A DNA stretch of 64,000 nucleotides from Myxococcales bacterium (GCA_016706225.1 JADJKB010000005.1:1116001-1180000), one strand, 5' to 3'; positions 9,326 to 23,276 are shown, numbered from the stretch's first letter. A program made the numbers and translations. Notes: generated from the letters alone by a model not told the origin.

Positions 9326-10065
9326 ACGTGCGAACCGAAATTCGGGGAGCGGTGACGGTGGTCAGCTTGGACCGCCCCGAGCGCAAGAACGCGGTCGACC
9401 GGCGAACCGCCGGCGAGCTCCTGGCGGCGTTCCGGGAGTTCGACGCCAGCGAGGCCGCGAGGGTGCTGGTGCTGACGGGGAGCGGGGGCACGTTCTGTGC
9501 GGGAGCGGATCTGAAGGCGCTGGACAACGACGTCGACGCGCCGGAGGGCCCCATGGGTTTCACGCGGCTCGTGTCTTCGAAGCCCTGCATCGCGGCAGTC
9601 GAGGGACACTGTGTTGCCGGGGGTCTCGAGCTCGCGGTGTTCTGCGATCTCCGCGTCGCTGGGCGTTCGTCGCTCTTTGGTTGTCTGGAGCGGCGCTGGG
9701 GTGTGCCGCTGATCGACGGTGGCACCCAGCGACTGCCGCGGATCGTGGGGCTTGGTCGCGCCCTCGATCTGGTGCTGAGCGGTCGCTTGATCGACGCCGT
9801 GGAGGCGGAGCGCATCGGGCTCGTCAATCGGGTCGTGGACGACGGCGCTGCGCTCGAGGCCGCCGTGGCGCTCGGCCAGGAGCTCGCGGCCTTCCCCTGG
9901 TCCTGTCTGCTGGTGGACCGGACCTCGGTCTACGCGGCCTTCGACGTGCCGCTGTCGAGCGGGCTCGAAGCCGAGGCAAGACGCGGGCGGGAGGTGCTCG
10001 CGGAGGCCGCGGAGGGTGCGCGCTCGTTTGCGGGTGGCGCTGGCCGACACGGTTCGGCGCGCTAG
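9322..10065 (+). CDS. Enoyl-CoA hydratase/isomerase family protein
   Basis: 247 residues; ATG overlaps the upstream stop (ATGA). A crotonase fold is clear: LDRPERKNAVDRR near the N-terminus, CoA-binding/oxyanion loop GTFCAGADLKAL (~residue 60) and second oxyanion segment EGHCVAGGLELAVFCDLRVA (~95-115), then WGVPLIDGGTQRLPRIVG. The family hydrates or isomerises enoyl-CoA thioesters in fatty-acid or amino-acid catabolism. In this homologue the residue aligned with the second catalytic Glu lies in a GVPLIDGG context, so exact chemistry is uncertain. Coupling to a glycosyltransferase is unusual and unexplained. Confidence 0.85.
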   Translation: MNVRTEIRGAVTVVSLDRPERKNAVDRRTAGELLAAFREFDASEAARVLVLTGSGGTFCAGADLKALDNDVDAPEGPMGFTRLVSSKPCIAAVEGHCVAGGLELAVFCDLRVAGRSSLFGCLERRWGVPLIDGGTQRLPRIVGLGRALDLVLSGRLIDAVEAERIGLVNRVVDDGAALEAAVALGQELAAFPWSCLLVDRTSVYAAFDVPLSSGLEAEARRGREVLAEAAEGARSFAGGAGRHGSAR

Positions 10066-10114
10066 GGCTTCCTTCCAGGGGTGCACGCTGTATGGTCGTT
10101 CACTGGAGTGACAA

Positions 10115-11167
10115 ATGACCTTCCGGCAGCTGTTTGACCTGGTTTCCTGCACGTACACCTATCTGCTTGCCGACGAGGCCACGGGCGAGGCGGTGCTGAT
10201 CGACTCGGTCTTCGAGCGACACGCGCGCGACGCGGCGTTGATCCGCGAGCTCGGGCTGAAGCTCCAGCTGACGCTGGACACCCACTGCCACGCGGACCAC
10301 GTGACGGGCGCCTGGCTGATGAAACAGGCCTTCGGCAGCAAGATTGCGCTCGCCCGCGCTTGCGGCGCCGAGAATGTGGACCAGCCGCTCGGCCATGGCG
10401 ATGTGATTCGCTTCGGCGCGCAGAGCCTCGAGGTGCGGGCGACGCCCGGCCACACCGACGGCTGCTTGGCGTTCGTGAGCGCCGACCACAAACGGGTCTT
10501 CACCGGCGACGCGCTGCTCGTTCGGGGTGCCGGCCGTACGGACTTCCAGCAGGGCAACGCCGCACAGCTCTTTCGTTCGATTCGCGAGCAGCTCTTCTCG
10601 CTGCCCGACGACTGCGTGGTGTGCCCGGGCCACGACTACGAGGGGCGCGCCTCGAGCACCATCGGTGAGGAGCGCAGCTTCAATCCGCGCATTGGCGGCA
10701 AGGCGCGCGAAGAGGACTTCGTCGGCTACATGCAGAACCTCGGGTTGCCGCACCCAAAACAGCTCGAGGTCGCGTTGCCGGCCAACATGCGCTCGGGAAA
10801 ACCCGAAGACGGCCAGGTCCCGCGCGCGCCGGATTGGGGCCCGGTGGGGCTGACGTACGCGGGGCTCCCAGAAATCGCCGCGGAGTGGGTCGCACGTCAC
10901 CGGAGCGACCTGCACCTGCTCGACGTGCGCTCGGCCGCCGAGTTCGACGGTGAGCTCGGCCACCTCGAAGGGGCGCAGCTCGTGCCGCTCGAGGAGCTGC
11001 GGGCTCGGGTTGCCGACGTGCCCTCGGACAAACCGGTCGTCGTTGTGTGTGGGACGGGCAAACGCTCGGGTCTGGGCACCAACATTCTCCAGAAGGCCGG
11101 CCTGACCCGGGTCGCGAACCTGAAGGGTGGCATGCTCAACTGGCGCGAGCTCGGGCTGCCGAGCTGA
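10115..11167 (+). CDS. Persulfide dioxygenase-rhodanese fusion (ETHE1-like MBL fold)
   Basis: 350 residues with two domains. Residues ~1-235 are a metallo-beta-lactamase fold with H57-x-H59-x-D61-H62 (THCHADH), then PGHTDG, TGDALL and PGHDY, the single-iron site pattern of ETHE1-type persulfide dioxygenases. Residues ~250-350 are a rhodanese with catalytic Cys312 in CGTGKRSG. Such fusions oxidise glutathione persulfide to sulfite and handle sulfane sulfur, detoxifying sulfide in the cytoplasm. The next gene is the wreck of a flavoprotein of sulfide:quinone-reductase type, which fits a former sulfide-oxidation unit. Confidence 0.87.
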   Translation: MTFRQLFDLVSCTYTYLLADEATGEAVLIDSVFERHARDAALIRELGLKLQLTLDTHCHADHVTGAWLMKQAFGSKIALARACGAENVDQPLGHGDVIRFGAQSLEVRATPGHTDGCLAFVSADHKRVFTGDALLVRGAGRTDFQQGNAAQLFRSIREQLFSLPDDCVVCPGHDYEGRASSTIGEERSFNPRIGGKAREEDFVGYMQNLGLPHPKQLEVALPANMRSGKPEDGQVPRAPDWGPVGLTYAGLPEIAAEWVARHRSDLHLLDVRSAAEFDGELGHLEGAQLVPLEELRARVADVPSDKPVVVVCGTGKRSGLGTNILQKAGLTRVANLKGGMLNWRELGLPS

Positions 11168-11204
11168 CGGGCGCTCCACTACTTCCCCCAACAGGCGGTG
11201 ATTC

Positions 11205-11583
11205 GTGAAGATCCTTGGTGCGGGCTTCGGCGGGCTCGAAACGGCGCTGGGGCCTCGGCGCGCGCCTGCGCGACGGCTACGAGGTCACACTGGTCGACAG
11301 AAGTGACTCGTTCTTCATCGGGTTTTCCAAGATCGACGTGCTGTTCGGGCGTCGCACCGAAGCCGAGGAGCGCTACCCGTACACGACGCTGCGCGGCGAG
11401 GGGCTTCGATTCGTGCGGGCGACCGTGCGCAACATCGACACCGACACACGGAGCGTCGACACGACGGGTGGGAGTCGCGCTCGGAGCGGAGCTCGCCCCG
11501 GGCAAGACGAACGGTTTCGTCGAGAGCAGTACATGGTCGACGCCGGCGGCGTCTGGATGGTCGCCGAGCGTTTGCCGGACTAG
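11205..11583 (+). pseudogene. Decayed FAD-dependent oxidoreductase (SQR-like) fragment
   Basis: The GTG at 11205 opens a typical FAD Rossmann start (VKILGAGFGGLETA) but the frame stops after ~33 codons. The continuation is in the next frame (YEVTLVDRSDSFFIGFSK, then VLFGRRTEAEERYPYTTLR), a third frame carries LGAELAPGKTNGFVES, and the frame changes again to EQYMVDAGGVWMVAERLPD before a stop. At least three frame disruptions plus loss of most of the C-terminal half mark a pseudogene. The preserved pieces match flavoproteins of the sulfide:quinone oxidoreductase/NADH-dehydrogenase-like group. Its position behind the persulfide dioxygenase suggests SQR. Confidence 0.7.
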
Positions 11584-11594
11584 GTGTGTCGTGC

Positions 11595-14003
<2,409 letters not shown>

Positions 14004-14069
14004 CTGTCGGGGTGCGATGCTACTACGCGCGCGCGGCGCGCGGGCCCCTGTGCTAGACCCCGGGGCCCC

Positions 14070-16739
<2,670 letters not shown>

Positions 16740-16755
16740 CGCTCTCACCCCTCCG

Positions 16756-17796
16756 TCACGCTTCGAAGCCCCAGTGCACGGGCTCTGGCTCGAGCTGCAC
16801 ACCGAGCTGGTCGCGAACGGTCAGCCTGACCCGCTCGGCAAAGCGCCGGATGTCCGCGGCCCGGGCGCCCGGGTGCGCAACGATGCACAGCGAGTGTTTG
16901 GTCGACAGGCCCACGTTGCCATCGCGAGTGCCGCGCGCGAGCCCCGCACGCTCGATCAACCACGCGGCGCTGAGCTTCACGCTGCCGTCCGGCTGGGGGT
17001 ACCTCGGCAGCTCCGCAACGCCAGCTCGGGCAGCGACCTGGTCAGCCGCCGTCGCGTCGACGATCGGGTTGACGAAGAACGAGCCGCAGCTGCGACCGTT
17101 CTCGTCCTGGGGGTCGAGCACCATGCTCTTTCGCCTCCGCAATTCGATCACGGTGTCGCGCACGCGCGCGAGCCCCGGCTCCCCCGCCGCCCTCGCCGCG
17201 AGCTCGCGCTCGAGCTCCGGGTACCTCACACTCGGCGCTCCGCCGGGTGACAGACGAAAGGTGACCGCGAGCACCAGGTGGCGCTCCGGAGCCTCGCTCT
17301 TGAAGAAACTGTCGCGGTACCGGAACTGACAGCTCGCGTTGTCGAGCTCGAGGGTCTCGCCGGTCCGCCGGTCGAGCAAGCGCACGCGTTCGATGCGTTC
17401 GCTGACCTCCTGGCCATAGGCCCCCACGTTCTGGATCGGCGTCGCCCCGACCAGCCCGGGAATGCCGCTCAGGCACTCGACGCCGGCGAGTCCCCGCGAC
17501 ACCGCGCTGGCAACGAACTCGTCCCACACCTCGCCCGCGGCGACCGTGACCTCCCCGTCGTCGCCCCACACACAACCCCGGTTGGCCATCGAGACCACGA
17601 GGCCGGGCACTCCGTCGTCAGCGATGACGACGTTGCTTCCGCCACCGAGAACCCGGAGCTCCACGCCGCGTGTCCGCGCGAGCGCGACAGCCTCCCGAGC
17701 GTCAACCTCGGAGCGCACCACGCCGAACAGTGCGGCCGCGCCGCCGACGCCCAGGGTCGTGAGGGCCGCGAGAGGTACATTTTCCGAGAGCTCCAC
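16756..17796 (-). CDS. murB: UDP-N-acetylenolpyruvoylglucosamine reductase
   Basis: 346 residues. FAD-binding N-terminal domain with TLGVGGAAALF and GGGSNVVIADDGVPG; then the PGLVGATPIQNVGAYGQEV segment and the substrate domain with YRDSFFK, the catalytic serine in RSCGSFFVNP, and the final catalytic Glu region near EPEPVHWGF. It carries out the NADPH-dependent second step of UDP-MurNAc synthesis in the cytoplasm. The SFF-N-P form and length (340-350) match the E. coli-like type. Convergent with alaS, 16 bp apart. It is away from the usual mur-fts cluster as far as the window shows. Confidence 0.95.
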   Translation of the reverse strand: MELSENVPLAALTTLGVGGAAALFGVVRSEVDAREAVALARTRGVELRVLGGGSNVVIADDGVPGLVVSMANRGCVWGDDGEVTVAAGEVWDEFVASAVSRGLAGVECLSGIPGLVGATPIQNVGAYGQEVSERIERVRLLDRRTGETLELDNASCQFRYRDSFFKSEAPERHLVLAVTFRLSPGGAPSVRYPELERELAARAAGEPGLARVRDTVIELRRRKSMVLDPQDENGRSCGSFFVNPIVDATAADQVAARAGVAELPRYPQPDGSVKLSAAWLIERAGLARGTRDGNVGLSTKHSLCIVAHPGARAADIRRFAERVRLTVRDQLGVQLEPEPVHWGFEA

Positions 17797-17843
17797 GTCG
17801 CCGCGGTCTTATCACGGCGCGCTGCCCCTTCCGACAATCCGGC

Positions 17844-18260
17844 TCAGCGCGGACGCGTGCGCCGGAGTCCGGGCTTGGGGCGGGCAAAGACCTTGACCTG
17901 TCGCTCCCGGCTCTCACCGCGCCCGGCGCGGCCTTCGCGCTTGGCGCGCGCGGTCTCGATCAGCTCGCGCGACTCGGGGCTCAGGGACTCGGGCAAGGGA
18001 GTGACCGCCAGGGGAGCCACGGCGTCCGCCAAGGTGAGGACCCGATCGAACAGCGGGCTCTTCGAGTCGATCAACACCAGGGCCTGACCGTTCAGTCGAA
18101 TGAGTCCACCCGACGCGTGGTGCATCGCCAGCCGCATCGGTTCCATGCGCACGCTGATCCCCATTCCTCGGGCAAAGGCCACGAGCTCGTCGAGCAGTCG
18201 CTCCGGATCGTTCGCAGGCTTGGCGTCGTGCATCTTCCTCCGCGGAACACTCGCTGCCAT
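17844..18260 (-). CDS. Hypothetical small basic protein
   Basis: The ATG at 18260 is chosen because AGGGAGGGAG sits 8 bases upstream; a longer frame from 18326 lacks such a site. The 138-residue product is soluble, with an N-terminal basic patch, a middle alpha/beta segment (MGISVRMEPMRLAMHH, GLIRLNGQALVLID) and a highly basic C-terminal tail rich in Arg/Lys/Gly. No family is recognised. The layout (compact middle, disordered basic tail) suggests nucleic-acid contact, but that is only inference. It lies 47 bp upstream of murB on the same strand. Confidence 0.6.
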   Translation of the reverse strand: MAASVPRRKMHDAKPANDPERLLDELVAFARGMGISVRMEPMRLAMHHASGGLIRLNGQALVLIDSKSPLFDRVLTLADAVAPLAVTPLPESLSPESRELIETARAKREGRAGRGESRERQVKVFARPKPGLRRTRPR

Positions 18261-18501
18261 CGGACTCCCTCCCTGGATCACCCGAAGGGCTGACCCGAGA
18301 CGACTTCGCGACTCATGTCGCTTCACTGACGTGGGGGCCGGCGAAGCCGGCGTGTCATGCGCTGCTCCTCCCTCGTGCCGCTCGCCCCCCGTCGGTGCTC
18401 CGCCAGGATCGCTTGCGCCGAGACTCCACAGTCTACAGCAGAAATCCGGGGGCCGGCGCGCCGGGCTTTACGACGCGGGCAAATCCTCTTTAGTTACGCC
18501 G

Positions 18502-19056
18502 ATGCACCGCTACAGTTTGGGTGGGGCGGAGTTGGAGCTCTGCCGCGGAGACCTCACGGAGTCCGACACCGTGGCCATCGCCAACGCCGCCAACTCGATG
18601 CTCATGGGTGGGGGCGGCGTCGATGGCGCGATCCACCGCGCGGCGGGTCCCGAGTTGCTCGAAGCGCTCCGAGAGCTGAAGCGCGATCTTCCCGGTGGCT
18701 TGCTCGAGACCGGCGCTGCCGTGATCACACCCGGCTTCGGTCTCACCGCCAAGTGGGTCATTCACTGCGTGGGTCCGATCTACGATCGCGAAGGGGAAGC
18801 GGCGCCCAAGCTCCTCGCGCGCTGTTACACGAAGGCGCTCGAGCTTTGCCGGCGGCGGGAGCTGGAGAGTGTTGCGTTCCCGTCGATCAGCACCGGGGTC
18901 TACGGCTACCCGGTAGAGCTTGCCGCCAAGGTCGCCCTCGACGCAGTCCGGCGTGGGGTGGGCGAGGGGAAGCAGCCCAAGCTCGTGCGGTTCGTGCTGT
19001 TCAACGAGCCCACACTCGACGCTTATCGAACGGCGGCCGAAGCCTGGCGTCCGTGA
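18502..19056 (+). CDS. Macro domain ADP-ribose-binding protein / O-acetyl-ADP-ribose deacetylase-like
   Basis: 184 residues, a single macro domain. Motifs: GDLTESDTVAIANAANS, the phosphate loop GGGGVDGAIHRAAG, the middle KWVIHCVGPIY, and SISTGVYGYP near the ribose. This matches the YmdB/MacroD type that removes acetyl or ADP-ribosyl groups from ADP-ribose derivatives. The ATG at 18502 is chosen as it places the family start (MHRYSLGGAELELCRGD). The upstream 240 bp carry no gene. It does not share an obvious operon with the HARE protein that follows (about 140 bp later). Confidence 0.9.
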   Translation: MHRYSLGGAELELCRGDLTESDTVAIANAANSMLMGGGGVDGAIHRAAGPELLEALRELKRDLPGGLLETGAAVITPGFGLTAKWVIHCVGPIYDREGEAAPKLLARCYTKALELCRRRELESVAFPSISTGVYGYPVELAAKVALDAVRRGVGEGKQPKLVRFVLFNEPTLDAYRTAAEAWRP

Positions 19057-19195
19057 ATTCCGGTTCCCCGCGGCCAAGCGGCCGTGGTATGGCGCACCGC
19101 GCGTGTGTGTATTGCCGGAGGAGGGAGCGATGATCGCTTCCCAGGCATGCCACCCGAGAGAACGAAAATGTTCTCCAAGAACCCAGAGACTCAGA

Positions 19196-20851
19196 ATGAC
19201 TTTTACGGAAGCTGCGGCGCAGGTCCTGCGCCTCGTAGGCAAACCTCTACACTATAAGGAGATTACGGACGTCGCGATCGAGAAGAACCTGCTGAGCCAC
19301 GTGGGCAAGAGCCCGGAGGTGACCATGGGGGCACGGCTCGCAGCGCTCGTGAAAAAGGGGGACAAGGAAAATCCTCTCGTTCGGATCAAACCTGGCGTCT
19401 TTGCCCTGCGTGATTGGGACAAAGCCACCATCGACAAGGGGCTCGCGGACCGCACCCCGGCGCTCGAGATCGCCAAACACGCGAAGCTCGATCTCTCCCC
19501 GATCACCCCGGCGAAGCGCGCGGACGACGACGACGACGACGAGGTCTTGGTCAGTGCCGATGCCGGCGACGAGGACGACGAAGACGACGCCCCTCCCGTC
19601 AAGACCGACGCCGAGGAAATGGCGCGCGAGCAGCGAGCTGCTGGCGCGACGGAGTTGTTCGAGGCAGAGGACGACGACGATCTTCCGATCCTCGGCCGTC
19701 CTGACGACGCAGAGGGCGAAGAGGACATCGAAGGTGAGGGGGCCGCGGACGCGAATGGTCGCCGTCGCCGTCGCCGTCGCCGTCGTGGCGGTCGCGGAAC
19801 TGAGCGAGACGAGCCGCGCAGCAGCGGCGACGATCTTCCAACCTATACCGTCTCCGACGCCCCCGCCGACGTTCAGGTCGACGGTGACGCGGAGCCAGGT
19901 CCGGACCGTGAGCGAGATCGGGGCGGCGCCCTGGAGCGCGATCGGGATCGGGACCGAGGTCGTGACCGAGGTCGTGGCCGCGACGATCGCGAGCGTCGTG
20001 ACGACCGCGATCGAGATCGAGATCGCGACCGACGCGATGATCCCGGCGGGCCGATCGACGAGCTGGCAGCCAAACCCCTCGCAGACGCGGTGGCCGCGCT
20101 GCTCGGCACGTTCGACCGCGGCGGTGGTCCGGTGGGTGTGCAGAAAGTGGCCGATCTCGCCCAGCGGCGTGGGCGGCTGACCGGGGACTTCCAGGCAGCA
20201 CAGGGGCTGATCCTGGCTGCGGCGCGCGCCGACAATCTGCGCCGCTCCGCCAACGGAGCTCGCCCCCGCTTTCGGATCAGCGGAGGTCGCCTTGCGCTCA
20301 CCGAGTGGGCCATCGACGCAGAGGCACTGCGACTCGAGCGGGACGTGCTGGCGCAAGCCGACCGTTACCGCGAGGCGGTGCGGCGGTCGCTGCTTCGGAA
20401 GATGCAAGACTTGCCTCCGCGCGCCATCGGCGAGCTCGTGTGCTTGCTGCTCGAGCGAGTGGGCATGACAGACATCCAGATGGTTCGCCGTCCCGGCTCC
20501 CCGGGCACCGAGCTGCATCTGTCTGCCGTTGCTCGGGGGCCGAGCGGAAACATGCCGACGGCCATCGTGGTTCGGCGTGACGGGCGCGAAATCGGGCGTG
20601 AACGCGTGACCGAGCTGCGCGGTGCGCTCCACCACTACGGCTCTGCCGCTGCTGGCTGGCTCGTGACGACCGGGCAGGTCCTGAGCGGCGCGCGCGAAGA
20701 GGCCTCGGCCGTTGGTGCGGCTCCGGTCGCGCTGGTCGATGGCATCGGGTTCGCTCGCTTGTGCGAAGAACACGGCGTTGCGGTGCTCGAGACCCGGGTG
20801 TCGCTCCCGATCATCGACTTCGAGCTGCTCGAGGCGCTGCGCGGGTCATGA
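19196..20851 (+). CDS. HARE-HTH protein with acidic/RD-repeat linker and Mrr-like C-terminal domain
   Basis: 551 residues; the ATG at 19196 begins exactly at the HARE-HTH (TFTEAAAQVLRLVGKPLHY, residues ~1-80). A long linker (~105-295) has an Asp/Glu-rich part, a run of nine Arg (RRRRRRRRR) and then Arg-Asp repeats (RDRDRDRGRDRGR type). The C-terminal ~150 residues (from ~400) resemble an Mrr-type restriction endonuclease fold (ERVGMTDIQMV, AAGWLVTTGQVLSGAREEA), but the D/ExK residues are not clear (TAIVVRRDG), so it may bind rather than cut DNA. HARE-HTH domains occur in RNA-polymerase delta and in restriction systems. Coupled by ATGA to the lipoprotein gene. Confidence 0.72.
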   Translation: MTFTEAAAQVLRLVGKPLHYKEITDVAIEKNLLSHVGKSPEVTMGARLAALVKKGDKENPLVRIKPGVFALRDWDKATIDKGLADRTPALEIAKHAKLDLSPITPAKRADDDDDDEVLVSADAGDEDDEDDAPPVKTDAEEMAREQRAAGATELFEAEDDDDLPILGRPDDAEGEEDIEGEGAADANGRRRRRRRRRGGRGTERDEPRSSGDDLPTYTVSDAPADVQVDGDAEPGPDRERDRGGALERDRDRDRGRDRGRGRDDRERRDDRDRDRDRDRRDDPGGPIDELAAKPLADAVAALLGTFDRGGGPVGVQKVADLAQRRGRLTGDFQAAQGLILAAARADNLRRSANGARPRFRISGGRLALTEWAIDAEALRLERDVLAQADRYREAVRRSLLRKMQDLPPRAIGELVCLLLERVGMTDIQMVRRPGSPGTELHLSAVARGPSGNMPTAIVVRRDGREIGRERVTELRGALHHYGSAAAGWLVTTGQVLSGAREEASAVGAAPVALVDGIGFARLCEEHGVAVLETRVSLPIIDFELLEALRGS

Positions 20852-21744
20852 CCTCGGGCGGGGTGCGCGCCAGCAAGACAGCAGCCTTCGGCGCCCTTTG
20901 TGCGGCGCTCGGGGGCTGCACCCGCTCCCCCCCGCCGTCTCAGTTTCCGAGCGCTCAGGACGCGCTGGCACGCATGCACGCGACCTACGCGTGCAGTCGC
21001 GGCATCCAGGGCGAAGCCAAGCTCGATTACTTCGGCGAGCAGGGTCGGGTTCGGGGCAACGTGCTCTACATGAGCATGTTGCCGGACTCGCTCCGGTTCG
21101 ACGTGTTCAGTCCTTTCGGCGTGACGCTCTCGACGCTCACCGCCGACGGGCGTGACTTCGCGCTCTACGATCTGCGCGAGAAGTCGTTCCTCTCCGGTCC
21201 GGCCAACACCTGCAACGTGATGCGCTTCACCCAGGTGCCCGTGCCCCCTTTTGCGCTGGCCCAGCTACTCCGGGGCGAGGCGCCGGTGCTCGTGCACGAA
21301 CAACCCCAGGCGACGCTGGCCTGGGAAGGGGGCGTCTACGTGCTCCGGGTGACCAGCAAACACTCGGCCACTCAGGAGATCCACCTCGAGCCGAACCCGA
21401 ACGACTGGGCCGAGCCGTGGGAAAAACAACGCGTGCGAGTGCTCGAGGTACGCGTCGCGCAGCACGGCATGGATCTGTACCACGCCTATCTGGCCGACCA
21501 CGTGGCGGCGAGCACGGCTCCTCCGCGCAAAGACCAGGACGGTCTCGAGCCCACGCTGATGCCGAGCGGTCCGGAGTGCCACGCCGAGATCCCGCGGCGG
21601 CTCCGCCTGGTGACCCCGGACACCGACCAGGAGCTGGTCCTCAGAAACAAGGACGTCGTGCACAACCCGCCCCTGCCCGAAGGGTCTTTCCGTCAGGGTC
21701 CACCGCGGGGCGTGACGATCCGCCGCTCGGTGTGCGCCGATTGA
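20848..21744 (+). CDS. Lipoprotein, DUF4292/LolB-like fold
   Basis: 298 residues; ATG overlaps the upstream stop (ATGA). The N-terminus has a hydrophobic stretch ending CAALGGC, a lipobox. The mature part starts with a Pro/Ser linker and continues with strands such as GEAKLDYFGEQGRVRGNVLY, SLRFDVFSPFGVTLSTLTADG and FALYDLREKSFLSG, the half-open barrel pattern of LolA/LolB-like lipid carriers (DUF4292 group). Likely outer-membrane anchored and possibly involved in moving a hydrophobic ligand; the cargo is unknown. C-terminal third is less conserved and ends TIRRSVCAD. Confidence 0.68.
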   Translation: MTSGGVRASKTAAFGALCAALGGCTRSPPPSQFPSAQDALARMHATYACSRGIQGEAKLDYFGEQGRVRGNVLYMSMLPDSLRFDVFSPFGVTLSTLTADGRDFALYDLREKSFLSGPANTCNVMRFTQVPVPPFALAQLLRGEAPVLVHEQPQATLAWEGGVYVLRVTSKHSATQEIHLEPNPNDWAEPWEKQRVRVLEVRVAQHGMDLYHAYLADHVAASTAPPRKDQDGLEPTLMPSGPECHAEIPRRLRLVTPDTDQELVLRNKDVVHNPPLPEGSFRQGPPRGVTIRRSVCAD

Positions 21745-21786
21745 CGATCCGGTGGCTGCGGTAATCTCGTATAGTTCCCCGTCGAG

Positions 21787-22977
21787 ATGGCCAAGAAGCG
21801 CAAGGCCCGAGCGGCACAGGTCGATGCGGCGCGGGCGGAGCGCCTGGCAAAGGCGAAAGAACGGGCGCAGGCCCGGGGGCGCGCGCTGAAGAGCGCGGCC
21901 GAGCGCGAGAAGGCCGCGGCGAAGCGGGCCGAGCGCAAGGTCGAAACGACACCGTTCGAGCCCGATGGCAAACACACGCCGTTCAGTCCCGTTCCGACCG
22001 AACGCATGCCGCGCTTTGCGGGGGTTCCGACCTTCCTTCGCCTGCCGGCGGTCCCCGACGGCGACGCGGTTCCAGCGGTCGACGTGCTGTTGGTCGGTGT
22101 GCCGCTCGACGGCGGTTCGACCTATCGCTCCGGTGCCCGCTTCGGCCCGCGCGCAGTGCGCGACGCGTCGGCGCTCGCCCGTGGTTTCTCCTCGGCGCTC
22201 GGCATCGACGTGTTCGACGAGCTCCGGGCGGCGGACGGCGGCGACGTCGTGCTCTCGCCATTCGATCTGGACGCGGCCATCGAGGCGGTTGCAGCGCGGG
22301 CGGAGGCCATCGCGCGCTCGGGGGTCATCGGTGGTTTCATCGGTGGCGATCAGACGCTCACCCTCGGCGCGCTGCGCGGCATTCACCGGGCGAAGCTCAA
22401 GAGTGTGGGTTTGGTCCACATCGACGCCCACAGCAACACCGCAGGCCCGGCCTGGGGGCGCGACATCCACCACGGCAGCGTGATCCGACACGCCGTCACC
22501 GAGGGTCTCATTCGTCCGGACTGGACCGTGCAGATCGGGCTCCGAGGGCCGTACTCGACCTCCGGGGACCTCGCGTTTGCGATGGGTCAAGGGTTCGAGA
22601 TCGTGAACGTGGACGAGGTGAAGTGGGATCTTCACTCGGCGGTGAGCACCTTGCGCAAGGTCGTGCGCCAAGGACCGGTCTACGTCAGCGTCGACATCGC
22701 GGCCCTCGACCCGGCGCAGGCACCCGGCGTGGGGATCCCATGGCCCGGCGGCATGACCGCGTGGGAGCTGCAGCAGATCCTGCGGGCGCTCGTCGGCAGC
22801 GAGATCGTCGGCTTCGACGTGGTCGAGCTCTGCCCGCCCTACGACGTCTCGGAGATCACCGCGCACGCGGGGGTGATGGTGGTGCAAGAGATCCTGGCGG
22901 CCATGGCCGACACCCGACGCAGCGCGCGCCCGGCGCCGAGCACACGAGACGCGCGGGGCGGGCGCATCTCGGCGTGA
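21787..22977 (+). CDS. Ureohydrolase (arginase/agmatinase) family protein with altered metal site
   Basis: 396 residues: a ~65-residue Lys/Arg/Ala-rich N-terminal coiled extension, then a ureohydrolase fold (VPLDGGSTYRSGARFGPRAVRD, GGDQTLTLG, HIDAHSNT, HHGSVIR, VSVDIAALDPAQAPG). In active enzymes six residues bind two Mn ions: the His of GGDH, three from DAHxD, and two from DxD. Here they read Gln189, Asp213, His215, Asn217, Asp303 and Ala305, so three of six are replaced. It is therefore probably not a normal arginase or agmatinase; a regulatory or binding role, or different chemistry, is possible. Confidence 0.8.
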   Translation: MAKKRKARAAQVDAARAERLAKAKERAQARGRALKSAAEREKAAAKRAERKVETTPFEPDGKHTPFSPVPTERMPRFAGVPTFLRLPAVPDGDAVPAVDVLLVGVPLDGGSTYRSGARFGPRAVRDASALARGFSSALGIDVFDELRAADGGDVVLSPFDLDAAIEAVAARAEAIARSGVIGGFIGGDQTLTLGALRGIHRAKLKSVGLVHIDAHSNTAGPAWGRDIHHGSVIRHAVTEGLIRPDWTVQIGLRGPYSTSGDLAFAMGQGFEIVNVDEVKWDLHSAVSTLRKVVRQGPVYVSVDIAALDPAQAPGVGIPWPGGMTAWELQQILRALVGSEIVGFDVVELCPPYDVSEITAHAGVMVVQEILAAMADTRRSARPAPSTRDARGGRISA

Positions 22978-23007
22978 TGCGCGGGGTGCGAGGTCAGCGG
23001 GAGAATA

Positions 23008-23245
23008 ATTACAGGAAGTCGGAAGGGCGGAGAGGATTTAGGGATCGGAGGAGAAGCAGAGGGGCGGAGAGCGGAAGGGGAAGGGCGGAGAGGATTTGGG
23101 GATCGGAGGAGAAGCAGAGGGGCGGAGAGCGGAAGGGGAAGGGCGGAGAGGATTTGGGGATCGGAGGAGAAGCAGAGGGGCGGAGAACGGAAGGGGAAGG
23201 GCGCAGAGGAAAGGGGAGGGGCGGAGAACGGGGAGGGGCGGATTG
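23008..23245. repeat. 58-bp G-rich tandem repeat array
   Basis: Units starting GGGCGGAGAGGATTT recur at 23025, 23083 and 23141, with a degenerate fourth at 23199, exactly 58 bp apart, preceded by AATTACAGGAAG. The + strand is very purine/G-rich. The same core recurs in the array at 31608-31785. It fills the gap between convergent genes and holds no gene. Low-complexity frames across it are artefacts. Confidence 0.9.
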
Positions 23246-23276
23246 AGCGGGGCAGGAATGTCGAGGCGCTGGTGTT

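Noticed and set aside
19247..20773. 508-codon frame opposite the HARE-HTH gene
   Set aside because: Antisense shadow; composition follows the RD repeats of the real gene.
23008..23245. CRISPR array
   Set aside because: Units are contiguous 58-bp tandem copies with no unique spacers and no cas genes nearby; the same applies to 31608-31785.
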